49,178 nt of DNA from an uncultured Solobacterium sp. (GCA_900543035.1 UQPV01000014.1:1-49178), one strand, 5' to 3'. Positions 1 through 8,637 are shown, numbered from the stretch's first letter. Notes: generated by a model not told the origin, from the sequence alone. Translations and numbers: made by a program.

Positions 1-105
1 TCTAATTTTATTTTTGGGCGGCCTGTGTGCCAGGCGGTTGACCTTCTTTGGCTGGCGGTGCGCCGGCCGGATGCACTGACACATATTTCATACTAAAGTA
101 GTTAG

Positions 106-648
106 GCTCCCGGTGACGCGGGAAGCCGGCACCGCAACCACCGCCCGTACTGCCTTGCCAGCCTGCATGTGGATATCTCGCCCGGCGACCGTCGGGCAGG
201 CTGCGGCGACATTATGGACGCTGTGGCGGTTTGGGTGCGCAAAGGCGGTGAGTGGGCCAGCATCCACCTCTGCCGCCGCTGCGGCGCCCTTTCTTCAAAC
301 CGTGTGGCCGCAGACGACAACCCCATGAAGCTGATGAGCATTGCCATGAAGCCTTTGTGCGAACCGCCATTTCCATTGGAGCGGATAGAGGAAATGACGC
401 GGCTGACGGGGACTACGGGCAGCTGCGGTAATGCCGGGCCGTTTATAAGCAAAAAGCAGGCGCTGCCAATACGCTATGGCAGCGCCTGCTTTTTCTTTTT
501 TACCACAGCAGCGTGCGAAGCGAACCGCGCGGGCTCAGCCCCGTTTTTCCCCCACCCAGCGCGGCGCCGTGCACCACACAGCCCTGCCCGCGGCAAGGCT
601 TTTTGGCACGTCCAGAATGCGCTGGTTTTCCGAGCCGCGGAACAATAG
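106..648 (+). pseudogene. RNHCP-domain protein fragment
   Basis: The frame carries the signature RNHCP around 127-141 (translated HRNHCPYCLAS), then HVDISPGDRRAGCG and a second zinc-ribbon-like CRRCGALSSNR, which is the RNHCP family of small zinc-binding proteins of unknown role. The start is missing: the same frame has stops at 94-96 and 103-105, no ATG precedes the motif, and the first candidate start (GTG 169) lies after it. Family-like sequence ends near 430-450. The frame then runs through the terminator hairpin to a stop at 648, so the native stop also seems lost. The piece is a remnant or a chimeric-assembly fragment; the family call is good but the gene is not intact. Confidence 0.6.
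451..494. terminator. Bidirectional intrinsic terminator
   Basis: A perfect 17-bp inverted repeat (451-467 with 478-494) with a 10-nt loop is flanked by A-rich sequence on the left and a T tract on the right. It lies between the RNHCP fragment (+) and the NrdG-like 3' end (-), so it would terminate both convergent units. Confidence 0.85.
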
Positions 649-849
649 GTCCAAATTGCGCTGTGCCAGCACGAACGGCCCGTCCACCAGAATATCCAGA
701 AAGCGCAGCAGCGCCTCGCCGTCCGGCCGACAGCCGCCGTCGATGACCACCAGGCGGCCTTCGGCAGTCTGCAGGACATAGGACATCATCTGGCAGTGGG
801 AGTTGGGGGGGAGTTGATACAGTATGGTCGGATTCATCAGGCATCCCAT
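535..849 (-). pseudogene. Chimeric ORF: MBL-fold N-terminus joined to NrdG C-terminus
   Basis: A 104-codon frame made of two unrelated parts. Residues 1-50 (ATG 849, or the better-spaced ATG 837) resemble the start of a metallo-beta-lactamase-fold protein: QMMSYVLQTAEGRLVVIDGG, then DGEALLRFL. From about residue 51 the text changes to DILVDGPFVL, LLFRGSENQRILDVP and SLAAGRAVW, which is the C-terminus of NrdG, the radical-SAM activase of anaerobic ribonucleotide reductase. The MBL metal-binding HxHxDH region and the NrdG CxxxCxxC cluster region are both absent, so neither activity can be encoded. The junction is near 695-700. It is probably an assembly join or a deletion fusion. Confidence 0.7.
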
Positions 850-937
850 CCTTTTATTTTTGACGGAGAGCTATTCCCCGCCTTTTTTCTCCATTTTATT
901 CATTTTGGGCGCGGCCTGGGGCCGGCGGAGGAAGGCG

Positions 938-1555
938 CCGATGGAGGAGATGGCGCGCCGCGGACGCAAGACGCTGCTGTTTGGGCCGATGAAGCCGGTG
1001 GGGCTGGAGCGCCCGGATGGCAGCCGTCCTTATGCGGTCGTGCAGCTGCGCCAGGACAATGCCGTGGATACGCTGTATAATGTCGTCGGCTTCCAGACGC
1101 ATCTGAAATGGGGAGAGCAGAAGCGCCTGTTGTCGATGATCCCCGGGCTGGAGCAGTGCAGCATCGTCCGTTACGGGGTGATGCACCGCAACTCTTACCT
1201 TTGCGCGCCCAAGGTGCTGAAGCCGACCTATCAGTGTGTCCTGCGCGACGATCTGTTCTTTGCCGGGCAGCTGTGCGGGGTGGAAGGCTATGTGGAAAGC
1301 GCGGCCAGCGGGCTGATCGCCGGCATCAACATGGCAAGGCTCATGCAGGGCGAAGCGCCGCTGGTCTTCCCGGACACCTGCATCATGGGAAGCATGGCGC
1401 ATTATATCACGCATGCCAGCGCCGCTTACTTTCAGCCGATGAACGCCAATTTCGGCATCGTCAGGCTGAAGGAGAAGGTGAAGAAGCATGAACGGCGCCG
1501 CGCGCTCAGCGCGCAGGCGCTGCAGGAAATCAGAGAGCTGAAGGAAGCGCTGTAG
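938..1555 (+). pseudogene. trmFO: trmFO, C-terminal part only (tRNA U54 methyltransferase)
   Basis: About 205 codons match the C-terminal half of TrmFO (Gid), the folate/FAD-dependent enzyme making m5U54 in the tRNA T-loop: [71 protein letters not shown] and FQPMNANFG. The family is about 435 residues; the N-terminal FAD-binding GxGxxG half is missing. Upstream of PMEEMARRG (938) the open frame continues to 824 but shows no TrmFO similarity and overlaps the MBL-like start on the other strand. The stop at 1553-1555 directly abuts the xerC ATG, the gid-codV arrangement of Bacillus. The truncation is probably the edge of a chimeric join rather than a true loss. Confidence 0.85.
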
Positions 1556-2458
1556 ATGCAGGAGTATCTGGAGCGCTTCCTGCGCTATGTGGCCATGCGC
1601 AATACGGCTTCCGTTCATACGCAGGACGCATACCGCCGCGATATCGAGGGCTTTCTGTCCTTCCTGAAGAAGGAGGGGATCGATTCGCTGGAAGATGTGG
1701 ACCGCATCGTCATGATGAATTATGTCGCTTCGCTGAGCGTGGATGAGCATGGCCGCCCATGTGCCAATGCGACCATCGCACGGCATATCTCCGCCGTGCG
1801 CTCATTTTATCGCTATCTCAATGAATACATGGGCGTGCAGGCCAGCCCGCTGGCAGAGGTGAAAGGCCCCCGCATCCCCAGGAAGATCCCGGAGTTTCTG
1901 TTCGTCAGCGAGATGAAGACGTTTCTGGACAGCATCGACACCCATACGCCGGGCGGGCAGCGGGACCGCGCCTTGTTCGAGCTGATGTATGCCTGCGGCC
2001 TGCGGGTCAGCGAGGCGGTGTCGCTCACCCTGGATCGCTTCGATGATGAGGAACGGGTGCTGCGGGTGCTGGGCAAGGGGGACAAGGAGCGCATCGTCCC
2101 CTTCTATGCGCGCGTGGGAAAGGAAGTGCGCGCCTATATCCGGGAAGTGCGCCCGAAATGGATCAGACAGGAGCATGGCGTGCTCTTCGTCAATCAGCGC
2201 GGGCAGCCGCTGACTTCCCGGGGCGTGCAGTATCTGATGCAGCGGCAGTGCGAGCGCTGTTCGCTGAGCATCCGGGTGCATCCGCATATGTTCCGCCACA
2301 GCTTTGCTACGCATCTGCTGGACAACGGGGCGGATATCCGCGTGGTGCAGGAGCTGCTCGGACACGCAACGCTGTCCACTACCCAGATCTACATGCATGT
2401 CAGCCGGGAACGGCTGCGCAAGGCGTATGAGGAAGCGCATCCGCTGGCAAAAATGTAA
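1556..2458 (+). CDS. xerC: Tyrosine recombinase XerC/CodV
   Basis: A 300-residue site-specific recombinase that resolves chromosome dimers at dif together with a partner recombinase. The N-terminal SAM-like core-binding domain covers about 1-95 and the catalytic domain about 110-295. The whole catalytic set is visible: Arg150 (GLRVSEAVSL), Lys174 (GKGDKER), His244 and Arg247 (HMFRHSFATHLL), His270 (LLGHATLSTTQIY) and nucleophile Tyr279. The ATG abuts the trmFO stop with no gap, so translation is probably coupled. XerC rather than XerD is inferred from the position beside trmFO. No dif site was recognised in the window. Confidence 0.93.
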   Translation: MQEYLERFLRYVAMRNTASVHTQDAYRRDIEGFLSFLKKEGIDSLEDVDRIVMMNYVASLSVDEHGRPCANATIARHISAVRSFYRYLNEYMGVQASPLAEVKGPRIPRKIPEFLFVSEMKTFLDSIDTHTPGGQRDRALFELMYACGLRVSEAVSLTLDRFDDEERVLRVLGKGDKERIVPFYARVGKEVRAYIREVRPKWIRQEHGVLFVNQRGQPLTSRGVQYLMQRQCERCSLSIRVHPHMFRHSFATHLLDNGADIRVVQELLGHATLSTTQIYMHVSRERLRKAYEEAHPLAKM

Positions 2459-2475
2459 AAATGTTCGATCAGCGG

Positions 2476-2503
2476 TTGAAAAGCTGTTCAGCTGTGCTAT
2501 AAT
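2476..2503 (+). promoter_or_regulatory. Promoter of rpsB-tsf
   Basis: TTGAAA (2476-2481) and TATAAT (2498-2503) are separated by 16 bp, with an extended -10 TGC directly before the hexamer. It lies just after the xerC stop and about 140 bp before rpsB. Confidence 0.8.
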
Positions 2504-2508
2504 TGAAA

Positions 2509-2640
2509 AAGCGTGTGCAGACACGCCAAAAGACACACATCATGGATTCATCCGCCCGTGCTTTTCGCCGGTGTACGGCATACAGAAAGTTGCGGATGTT
2601 GGAAATGATGGAGGATCAACGGAAAGAGAGGAATTTTAAC
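2509..2640 (+). promoter_or_regulatory. Structured rpsB 5' leader (candidate S2 autoregulatory RNA)
   Basis: The untranslated leader contains a short hairpin (GCGTGT 2511-2516 with ACACGC 2521-2526) and a larger element closed by CATCCGC (2549-2555) pairing with GCGGATG (2592-2598), with GCCG (2567-2570) and CGGC (2576-2579) nested inside. Ribosomal protein S2 autoregulates through its leader in other bacteria; that this leader does so is inference. An in-frame open extension of rpsB runs through it from 2503 but starts at the -10 box, so it is not coding. Confidence 0.45.
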
Positions 2641-3582
2641 ATGTCAGTCGTTTCAATGAGAAAGTTGCTTGAAGCCGGTGTTCACTTCGGACACCAGACA
2701 CGCAGATGGAACCCGAAGATGAAGCCGTACATCTACACGAGCAGAAACAATGTCTACATCATCAACCTGGAGAAGACGCTGGAGAAGCTCGATATCGCTT
2801 ATGCCGCAATGAAGGACATCGCGGAAAAGGGCGGAAAGGTCCTGTTTGTCGGCACGAAGAAGCAGGCGCAGACCGTCGTCGTGGAAGAGGCGCTGCGCAG
2901 CGGATCCTTCTTCGTCAACCAGAGATGGCTGGGCGGTCTGATGACCAACTTCCGCACCATCCAGAAGCGCGTAAAGCGTCTGGTTGAGATCGAAGAGATG
3001 GAAGCCAGCGGAAAGCTGGATCTGTATCCGAAGAAGGAAGTCGCACAGATCAAGAAGGAAAAGGCTCGCCTGGAAAACTTCCTGGGCGGAATCAAGGAGA
3101 TGAAGAAGCTGCCGAACGCGATCTTCGTCATCGATCCGAAGGAAGAGCACAATGCCGTTGCCGAAGCGAAGAAGCTGGGCATCCCGGTATTCGCGATGGT
3201 CGACACCAACTGTGACCCAGAAGCAGTGGATTACCCGATCCCGTCCAACGATGACGCGATGCGTTCCGTGAAGCTGATCACGACGCTGATGGCCGATGCG
3301 ATCGTCGAGGCGAAGGGCGGACTGCTCAGCGTGGCACACAGCCAGGATGAGAACGAGACAGACGTCACGATGAAGGATGTCATCATCAACGTGGAAGAGC
3401 AGATCGCAGAGAACGAAAGACGCCGCCGTCAGAGAAATGAGGAGCGCCGCAACCGTCGTCCGTACGACCGCAAGCGCCGTGACGGAAGAGCGCCGTTCCA
3501 GAAGAAGGAAGGACCGAGAACGGCTGAGCCGAAGGCAGAGGCCAAGACAGTGGCAAAGCCTGCCGAGGCAGCCGCTGAATAA
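2641..3582 (+). CDS. rpsB: 30S ribosomal protein S2
   Basis: A 313-residue S2 protein that binds the 30S head-body junction and helps recruit S1/mRNA. The core is typical: [74 protein letters not shown] and [13 protein letters not shown]. The start ATG 2641 follows GAGAGGAATTTTAAC and matches the family N-terminus. After about residue 255 there is a basic and then Ala/Lys/Glu-rich tail of some 55 residues (arginine clusters, then PAEAAAE), longer than the usual 250-260 residue protein. First gene of the rpsB-tsf operon; the tsf start lies 21 nt after its stop. Confidence 0.97.
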   Translation: MSVVSMRKLLEAGVHFGHQTRRWNPKMKPYIYTSRNNVYIINLEKTLEKLDIAYAAMKDIAEKGGKVLFVGTKKQAQTVVVEEALRSGSFFVNQRWLGGLMTNFRTIQKRVKRLVEIEEMEASGKLDLYPKKEVAQIKKEKARLENFLGGIKEMKKLPNAIFVIDPKEEHNAVAEAKKLGIPVFAMVDTNCDPEAVDYPIPSNDDAMRSVKLITTLMADAIVEAKGGLLSVAHSQDENETDVTMKDVIINVEEQIAENERRRRQRNEERRNRRPYDRKRRDGRAPFQKKEGPRTAEPKAEAKTVAKPAEAAAE

Positions 3583-3603
3583 TCATTGAAGGAGGATACG
3601 AGC

Positions 3604-4491
3604 ATGATCACTGCAAGCTTAGTAAAAGAATTACGTGAGAAGACCGGCGCGGGCATGATGGACTGCAAGAAGGCCCTGACTGAGTGCGACGGCGACATCA
3701 GCAAGGCCATCGACTGGCTGCGCGAAAAGGGAATCGCCAAGGCGGCGAAGAAATCCGGCCGCATCGCTGCAGAGGGTCTGAGCCGCGTTGCCGTCGAAGG
3801 CAATGTCGGTGTGATCTTCGAAGTGAACTCCGAGACCGATTTCGTTGCCAAGAACGATCAGTTCCTGACATTGCTCGATACCATTCAGCAGGTGCTGATC
3901 GAGAAGCGTCCGGCTGATCTCGCTGCGGCGCTGGCATGCGACAGCGGCCAGGGAACGCTGGAGGAAGTCATCACCAATGCGACCGCGACCATCGGCGAAA
4001 AGATCACGCTGCGCCGTTTCGCTGTCGTAGAAAAGAATGACGATGAGTTCTTCGGTGCGTACATGCACATGGGCGGCAAGATCTCCGTGCTCGCCAAGCT
4101 GAGCGGACAGGAGGATGCTTCCGTAGCGAAGAACATCGCGATGCAGATCGCCAGCATGTCTCCGGCATACATCACTCGTGATGAGATCCCGGCAGACGTG
4201 GTCGAGCATGAGCGCGGCGTGCAGATGAACATCATGAAGGAAGATCCGAAGATGGCCGGCAAGTCCGAAGAAATGCTCTCCAAGATCATCGAAGGAAAGA
4301 TCTCCAAGCATTTCAAGGATCAGTGCCTGATGGATCAGGAATTCTTCCTGAATCCGGATCAGAAGGTTTCCGCTTTCCTGAAGCAGAGCAACGCTTCCGT
4401 TTCCTCTTTCATCCGCTATGCGGTTGGTGAGGGAATCGAGAAAAAAGAGGAAAACTTCGTAGAAGAGGTCATGAGCCAGATCAAGGGTTGA
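3604..4491 (+). CDS. tsf: Elongation factor Ts
   Basis: A 295-residue guanine-nucleotide exchange factor for EF-Tu. The N-terminal UBA-like module (LREKTGAGMMDCKKAL, then AIDWLREKGIAKA) is followed by the TDFVAKN motif around residues 78-84, which contacts EF-Tu, and by dimerisation and C-terminal subdomains. ATG 3604 is chosen because it follows GGAGGATACGAGC and gives the canonical MITASLVKELR start; the frame is open slightly upstream. It lies downstream of rpsB in the universal rpsB-tsf operon and is closed by a strong terminator. Confidence 0.97.
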   Translation: MITASLVKELREKTGAGMMDCKKALTECDGDISKAIDWLREKGIAKAAKKSGRIAAEGLSRVAVEGNVGVIFEVNSETDFVAKNDQFLTLLDTIQQVLIEKRPADLAAALACDSGQGTLEEVITNATATIGEKITLRRFAVVEKNDDEFFGAYMHMGGKISVLAKLSGQEDASVAKNIAMQIASMSPAYITRDEIPADVVEHERGVQMNIMKEDPKMAGKSEEMLSKIIEGKISKHFKDQCLMDQEFFLNPDQKVSAFLKQSNASVSSFIRYAVGEGIEKKEENFVEEVMSQIKG

Positions 4492-4500
4492 TCAGATCAA

Positions 4501-4531
4501 AGGCGGTATTTGATGAATGCCGCCTTTTTTT
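4501..4531 (+). terminator. Terminator of rpsB-tsf
   Basis: A 10-bp stem (AGGCGGTATT 4501-4510 with AATGCCGCCT 4517-4526, one G-U pair) is followed by seven T residues. Confidence 0.9.
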
Positions 4532-4563
4532 GGGGACTCTTGAGGGTAAAGATAAAAAACCGG

Positions 4564-4592
4564 TGGTAAAGCATGGTGTTTTATTGTATAAT
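4564..4592 (+). promoter_or_regulatory. Probable promoter of pyrH-frr
   Basis: A perfect -10 TATAAT at 4587-4592, preceded directly by TG, lies 51 bp before the pyrH ATG. The -35 (TGGTAA, 4564-4569, 17-bp spacing) is weak. Confidence 0.55.
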
Positions 4593-4643
4593 TACTAAGA
4601 TGAATTGAGTGTTTTGAGGACACGGAAGGGGCCATACTATATT

Positions 4644-5366
4644 ATGTATAAAAGAGTGTTGTTAAAGCTGAGCGGTGAGGCGCTCTCTTCTGCGGAGTAT
4701 GCGTTTGATCCCATGCTGCTCTCCAGGCTTGCCGATGAGCTGAAAGAGGTGCATCATCTGGGGATCGATCTGGCCATCGTGGTCGGCGGCGGCAATTTCA
4801 TCCGCGGCAAGATGATGGAACAGATGGGCGTTGACCGCGTCCAGGCCGATTACATGGGCATGCTGGGCACGGTGATCAACGCCCTGGCAGTGCAGAATGC
4901 CCTGGAACAGAAAGGTGTTCCGACACGCGTACAGACGGCGATCGAAATGCAGAAGGTCGCGGAGCCATTCATCCAGCGCCGCGCCATCCGTCATCTGGAA
5001 AAGGGAAGAGTGGTCATCTTCGGCGCAGGAACCGGAAGCCCATACTTCTCTACCGATACGACGGCTGCCCTGCGCGCGAGCGAGATCGGCGCCGATGTGA
5101 TCCTGATGGCGAAAAACGGCGTGGACGGCGTGTATGACAGCGATCCCAAGAAGAACCCGGATGCCGTCAAGTTCGACCGTCTCTCCTATATGGAGCTGCT
5201 GCAGCGTGAGCTGCAGGTCATGGATTCCACGGCGACGAGCATGTGCATGGATAACAATATCGATCTGATCGTGTTCAACATGAACGAGCCGGGCAATATC
5301 CTGAAGGCGGTCAGAGGCGACATCGCCGGAACGATCATCACGAAGAAGACAATGGAGGACAAGTAA
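4644..5366 (+). CDS. pyrH: UMP kinase
   Basis: A 240-residue hexameric amino-acid-kinase-fold enzyme phosphorylating UMP to UDP in pyrimidine nucleotide synthesis. Visible are the N-terminal [14 protein letters not shown], the nucleotide-binding GGGNFIRG (about 48-55), [20 protein letters not shown], and the [16 protein letters not shown] region. ATG 4644 is taken from the family N-terminus; the frame is open from 4605. The ribosome site (GGAAGGGG, 4624-4631) is unusually far upstream. The frr ATG directly abuts the stop codon, so the two are translationally linked. Confidence 0.96.
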   Translation: MYKRVLLKLSGEALSSAEYAFDPMLLSRLADELKEVHHLGIDLAIVVGGGNFIRGKMMEQMGVDRVQADYMGMLGTVINALAVQNALEQKGVPTRVQTAIEMQKVAEPFIQRRAIRHLEKGRVVIFGAGTGSPYFSTDTTAALRASEIGADVILMAKNGVDGVYDSDPKKNPDAVKFDRLSYMELLQRELQVMDSTATSMCMDNNIDLIVFNMNEPGNILKAVRGDIAGTIITKKTMEDK

Positions 5367-5912
5367 ATGAAACAGATTCTGGACACAGTGGAAAAGAAGA
5401 TGAACAAGGTGCTGGACAATCTCGATGCTAACCTTCGCACGATCCGCACCGGCCGCGCCAATGCGAATATGCTCGAGCGCGTCAGCGTAGAATACTATGG
5501 AAGCCCGACGCCGATCAATCAGATCTCTTCCATTCAGGTAGTAGAAGGACGTCAGCTGGTCGTCAAGCCGTATGACCGTTCCATCCTGAAGGAGATCGAT
5601 CATGCGATCGGCGCTGCCAACCTGGGCCTCGTGCCGCAGAATGACGGCGATGTCATCCGCATCAACGTGCCGGCGCTGACGGAGGACCGCCGCAAGGAGC
5701 TGGCCAAGGACGCGCATAAGTTCGGCGAAGAGGCAAAGGTCGCGGTGCGCAACAACCGCCGTGAGGGAAATGATATGGTCAAAAAGAACAAAGAACTGAC
5801 GGAGGACATGAAGAAGGATGCGCAGGAAAAGATCCAGAAGATGACCGACGACCATGTCAAGAAGATCGACGCCATGGTCAAAGAGAAATCAGACGAGATT
5901 ATGTCAGTATAA
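5367..5912 (+). CDS. frr: Ribosome recycling factor
   Basis: A 181-residue factor that splits post-termination ribosomes together with EF-G and IF3. It has the family's two-domain architecture: helix-bundle ends (LRTIRTGRANANMLERV, and the C-terminal helix rich in Lys/Glu) around the beta-barrel domain (VEYYGSPTPINQISSI, VKPYDRSILKEIDHAI). Length is normal (about 185). It begins immediately at the pyrH stop, as in the pyrH-frr pair of most Firmicutes. A short hairpin follows before uppS. Confidence 0.97.
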   Translation: MKQILDTVEKKMNKVLDNLDANLRTIRTGRANANMLERVSVEYYGSPTPINQISSIQVVEGRQLVVKPYDRSILKEIDHAIGAANLGLVPQNDGDVIRINVPALTEDRRKELAKDAHKFGEEAKVAVRNNRREGNDMVKKNKELTEDMKKDAQEKIQKMTDDHVKKIDAMVKEKSDEIMSV

Positions 5913-5929
5913 TGAATAACAAGTGAATA

Positions 5930-5949
5930 CCCACATAACTGTGGGTTTT
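5930..5949 (+). terminator. Short hairpin after frr
   Basis: CCCACA (5930-5935) pairs with TGTGGG (5940-5945), followed by TTTT. The 6-bp stem is short, so it may only attenuate transcription into uppS, before which no clear promoter is seen. Confidence 0.5.
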
Positions 5950-5987
5950 GCTTTATCAGGAGTCGTCAGACAGCACAGGAGGAACAT

Positions 5988-6695
5988 ATGGACAGAAAGA
6001 TCCCTCGGCATATTGCCATCATCATGGACGGAAACGGGCGCTGGGCAAAGGCGCAGGGACTGCCGCGCACGGCGGGCCACAAGAAAGGGGCGGATACGAT
6101 CCGCACGATCGCGGTGGAATGCAGCCGTTTGCAGGTGGAGGTGCTTACCCTGTATGCGTTTTCCACAGAAAACTGGAAACGTCCCCAGGATGAGGTCAGC
6201 TATCTCTGCGGACTGCCGAAGCTGTTTTTCAACCGGTATATCCGTGAGCTCAACGAGCGCAATATCCGGGTATGTTTCATCGGTGAGCTCGAGCGCTTCC
6301 CGCAGGAGACCAGGACGGTCATCGAGGATGCCGTGCGCATCACTGCTGAAAATACGGGGCTGATCCTCAATATCGCGATCAACTATGGCTCCCGCCGCGA
6401 GCTCGTGCTGGCCGCCCGCGCCTATGCGCAGGATGTCGCATCCGGAAAACGGGAAAACGATCTGGATGAGCAGGGCTTCGAACAATATCTGATGACGAGC
6501 GGGCATCCGCCGGTGGATCTGCTGATCCGCACCAGCGGAGAGCTGCGCATCTCCAATTTCCTGCTGTGGCAGATCGCCTATGCGGAACTGATCTTTACAC
6601 CGGTGGCCTGGCCGGATTTCGATGAGGAGCAGCTGAACGCCTGCATCGACGAGTTCTCGATGCGAGATCGGCGTTACGGCGGGGTGAAGGCATGA
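5988..6695 (+). CDS. uppS: Undecaprenyl diphosphate synthase
   Basis: A 235-residue cis-prenyltransferase that condenses farnesyl-PP with eight isopentenyl-PP units into C55-PP, the lipid carrier for peptidoglycan. The catalytic MDGNGRWA motif holds Asp14 and the pyrophosphate-binding residues; FSTENWKRP and the C-terminal DLLIRTSGELRISNFLLWQ and YAEL are the other conserved blocks. The start follows AGGAGGAACAT. It overlaps cdsA by 4 nt (ATGA) and heads the uppS-cdsA-dxr-rseP operon, so the lipid-carrier, phospholipid and isoprenoid enzymes are made together. Confidence 0.96.
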   Translation: MDRKIPRHIAIIMDGNGRWAKAQGLPRTAGHKKGADTIRTIAVECSRLQVEVLTLYAFSTENWKRPQDEVSYLCGLPKLFFNRYIRELNERNIRVCFIGELERFPQETRTVIEDAVRITAENTGLILNIAINYGSRRELVLAARAYAQDVASGKRENDLDEQGFEQYLMTSGHPPVDLLIRTSGELRISNFLLWQIAYAELIFTPVAWPDFDEEQLNACIDEFSMRDRRYGGVKA

Positions 6696-7483
6696 AGACG
6701 CGTGTCATCACGGCCCTGCTGCTGATCGTCATCCTGTTTCCGATCATCGCTTTCGGCGGCATTCCTTTCCGTCTGCTCGAGGTGTTTGTCGTGGTCGTGG
6801 GCGGACTGGAGTTCATGAACCTGTCTTCACGCAGCCGGAAATGGCCGGCAGTGATCCGGCCGGCAGCCATCCTCTTCGTGCTGGCCATCTATCTGCTCAG
6901 CGTGTTCCAGCAGAGATACCTGTTCCCGATGATGAGCGCCGCCGTGCTGTTCTTTCTGTCCATTCCGGTCTTTACGGAGCACTTCACGTCCAATGATGCC
7001 TTTTTGTGCATCTCTTATGTGATGCTCTTCTTCTTCACGCTGCATGCGCTGGAGCAGGTGCAGACGCATCCGGCCTATATCTGGCTGATCATCATCGCCA
7101 CCTATGGCTGCGACACCGGCGCGTATTTCGGCGGCCGCTTCCTCGGCAGGCATAAGATGAATGAGCGTGTTTCGCCCAAGAAGACATGGGAGGGCGCGAT
7201 ATGCGGATGGATCAGCGGATTCTTGTTGTCCATGCTCATCGGCCTGCTGCTCAACGCGTTCATGCCTGGCATGGACATGCGGGTCTTCTGGCTCGCCGGC
7301 CTGCTTCTGCCGCTGTGTGGCCAGTATGGCGATCTGGCGTTCAGCGCGATGAAGCGCTGTTACGGCCGCAAGGATTTCAGCCATCTGCTTCCCGGACACG
7401 GCGGCGTGCTGGACCGGCTGGATTCCCTCATCTTTAATTTTCTGTGCTTCGGCATTTTGTATATGGTGGTGATGACCCTGTGA
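6692..7483 (+). CDS. cdsA: Phosphatidate cytidylyltransferase (CDP-DAG synthase)
   Basis: A 263-residue integral membrane enzyme converting phosphatidic acid and CTP to CDP-diacylglycerol, the precursor of phosphatidylglycerol and cardiolipin. About eight hydrophobic segments run from the N-terminus (TALLLIVILFPIIAFGG). The C-terminal family signature is clear: GDLAFSAMKRCYGRKDFSHL, then PGHGGVLDRLDS. The middle has the CDTGAYFGGRFLGRH and SPKKTWEG blocks. The ATG overlaps the uppS stop and the stop overlaps the dxr GTG start, a fully coupled operon. Confidence 0.96.
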   Translation: MKTRVITALLLIVILFPIIAFGGIPFRLLEVFVVVVGGLEFMNLSSRSRKWPAVIRPAAILFVLAIYLLSVFQQRYLFPMMSAAVLFFLSIPVFTEHFTSNDAFLCISYVMLFFFTLHALEQVQTHPAYIWLIIIATYGCDTGAYFGGRFLGRHKMNERVSPKKTWEGAICGWISGFLLSMLIGLLLNAFMPGMDMRVFWLAGLLLPLCGQYGDLAFSAMKRCYGRKDFSHLLPGHGGVLDRLDSLIFNFLCFGILYMVVMTL

Positions 7484-8637
7484 AACGAATCGTATTGCTT
7501 GGCGCAAGCGGCTCCATCGGCCTGCAGACGGTCGATGTGGTGCGCCATCACAGCGATCTCTTCAGCATCCGTGCGATCAGCGTCGGACATAATATCGCGC
7601 AGCTGGAGACATTGCTCGCGCAGCTGCCGCATGTGCAGAAGGTATGTGTGGCAGAAGAAAGCGACCATGACCTGCTCAGCCGCAAGTATCCGCACCTGGA
7701 CTGGTGCTGGGGCGAAGAAGGCCTGATGGAACTGGCTGCCTGGAGCGAATATGACGTGCTCGTCAATGCCGTGGTCGGTTTCCGCGGCCTGCATCCTACG
7801 CTGTGCGCCATCGCGCATCATCACGATGTGGCACTGGCCAATAAGGAAAGCCTGGTGACCGGCGGAGATCTGGTCAAGGCTGCCTTGAACGAACACGGCG
7901 TGCATCTGTATCCGATCGACTCCGAGCACTCTGCGGTGTTCCAGTGCCTGCAGGGCAACGATCCTCGCGAAGTGCGGCGGCTGATCATCACGGCGAGCGG
8001 GGGGAGCTTCCGCGCGCGCAGCCGTGATGAGCTGAACGATGTCAGCGTGCAGGAAGCGCTTCACCATCCTAACTGGAACATGGGCGGGCGCATCACCATC
8101 GACAGCGCGACCATGATGAACAAAGGTTTTGAAGTCATCGAGGCGCATCATCTCTTCGACCTTCCTTATGAGCAGATCGATGTGGTCATCCACCGGGAGA
8201 GCATCATTCATTCTATGGTGGAGTATCAGGATCATGCCATCATCGCGCAGATGGGCACCGCGGACATGCGGCTGCCGATCCAGTATGCGCTGAGCTATCC
8301 GCACCGGCTGAAGATGGAAAACGCGCAGCCGCTGGATCTGCTGAGCTGTGCACAGCTGCACTTTGAGGCTGCCAGCTTTGCGCGCTGGCCTCTGCTCGCG
8401 GCGGCGTATGATACGGGAAAAAGAGGCGGCAATCTTGGCGCGGTCATGAACGGCGCCGACGAGATGGCCGTAGAGCTGTTTCTGAAGGGAGCCATCGGCT
8501 TTCTGGACATCGAGCGCAGCGTGATCGACGCGCTGGCACAGGCGGATTTCGTGCCGGATCCGGATTATGCGGTGCTCGAGAAAAGCGATGCGTGGGCGAG
8601 AGCCTTCGTGCGCGAGAAATGGAAAGGAGCTTTTTGA
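7480..8637 (+). CDS. dxr: 1-deoxy-D-xylulose 5-phosphate reductoisomerase
   Basis: A 385-residue NADPH enzyme making 2-C-methyl-D-erythritol 4-phosphate, the second step of the MEP isoprenoid pathway. The Rossmann motif LLGASGSIGLQT is at the N-terminus; NKESLVTGG, PIDSEHSAVFQ, ITASGGSFR and NKGFEVIEAHHLF carry metal and substrate ligands. The start is GTG 7480, overlapping the cdsA stop by 4 nt; the frame is open to 7444 but that extension lies inside cdsA. The stop shares one base with the rseP ATG. Its presence shows that this organism uses the MEP route to feed uppS. Confidence 0.96.
   Translation: MKRIVLLGASGSIGLQTVDVVRHHSDLFSIRAISVGHNIAQLETLLAQLPHVQKVCVAEESDHDLLSRKYPHLDWCWGEEGLMELAAWSEYDVLVNAVVGFRGLHPTLCAIAHHHDVALANKESLVTGGDLVKAALNEHGVHLYPIDSEHSAVFQCLQGNDPREVRRLIITASGGSFRARSRDELNDVSVQEALHHPNWNMGGRITIDSATMMNKGFEVIEAHHLFDLPYEQIDVVIHRESIIHSMVEYQDHAIIAQMGTADMRLPIQYALSYPHRLKMENAQPLDLLSCAQLHFEAASFARWPLLAAAYDTGKRGGNLGAVMNGADEMAVELFLKGAIGFLDIERSVIDALAQADFVPDPDYAVLEKSDAWARAFVREKWKGAF

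Noticed and set aside
2503..2640. N-terminal extension of rpsB
   Set aside because: It begins on the -10 box and lacks a ribosome site; the S2 N-terminus starts at 2641.
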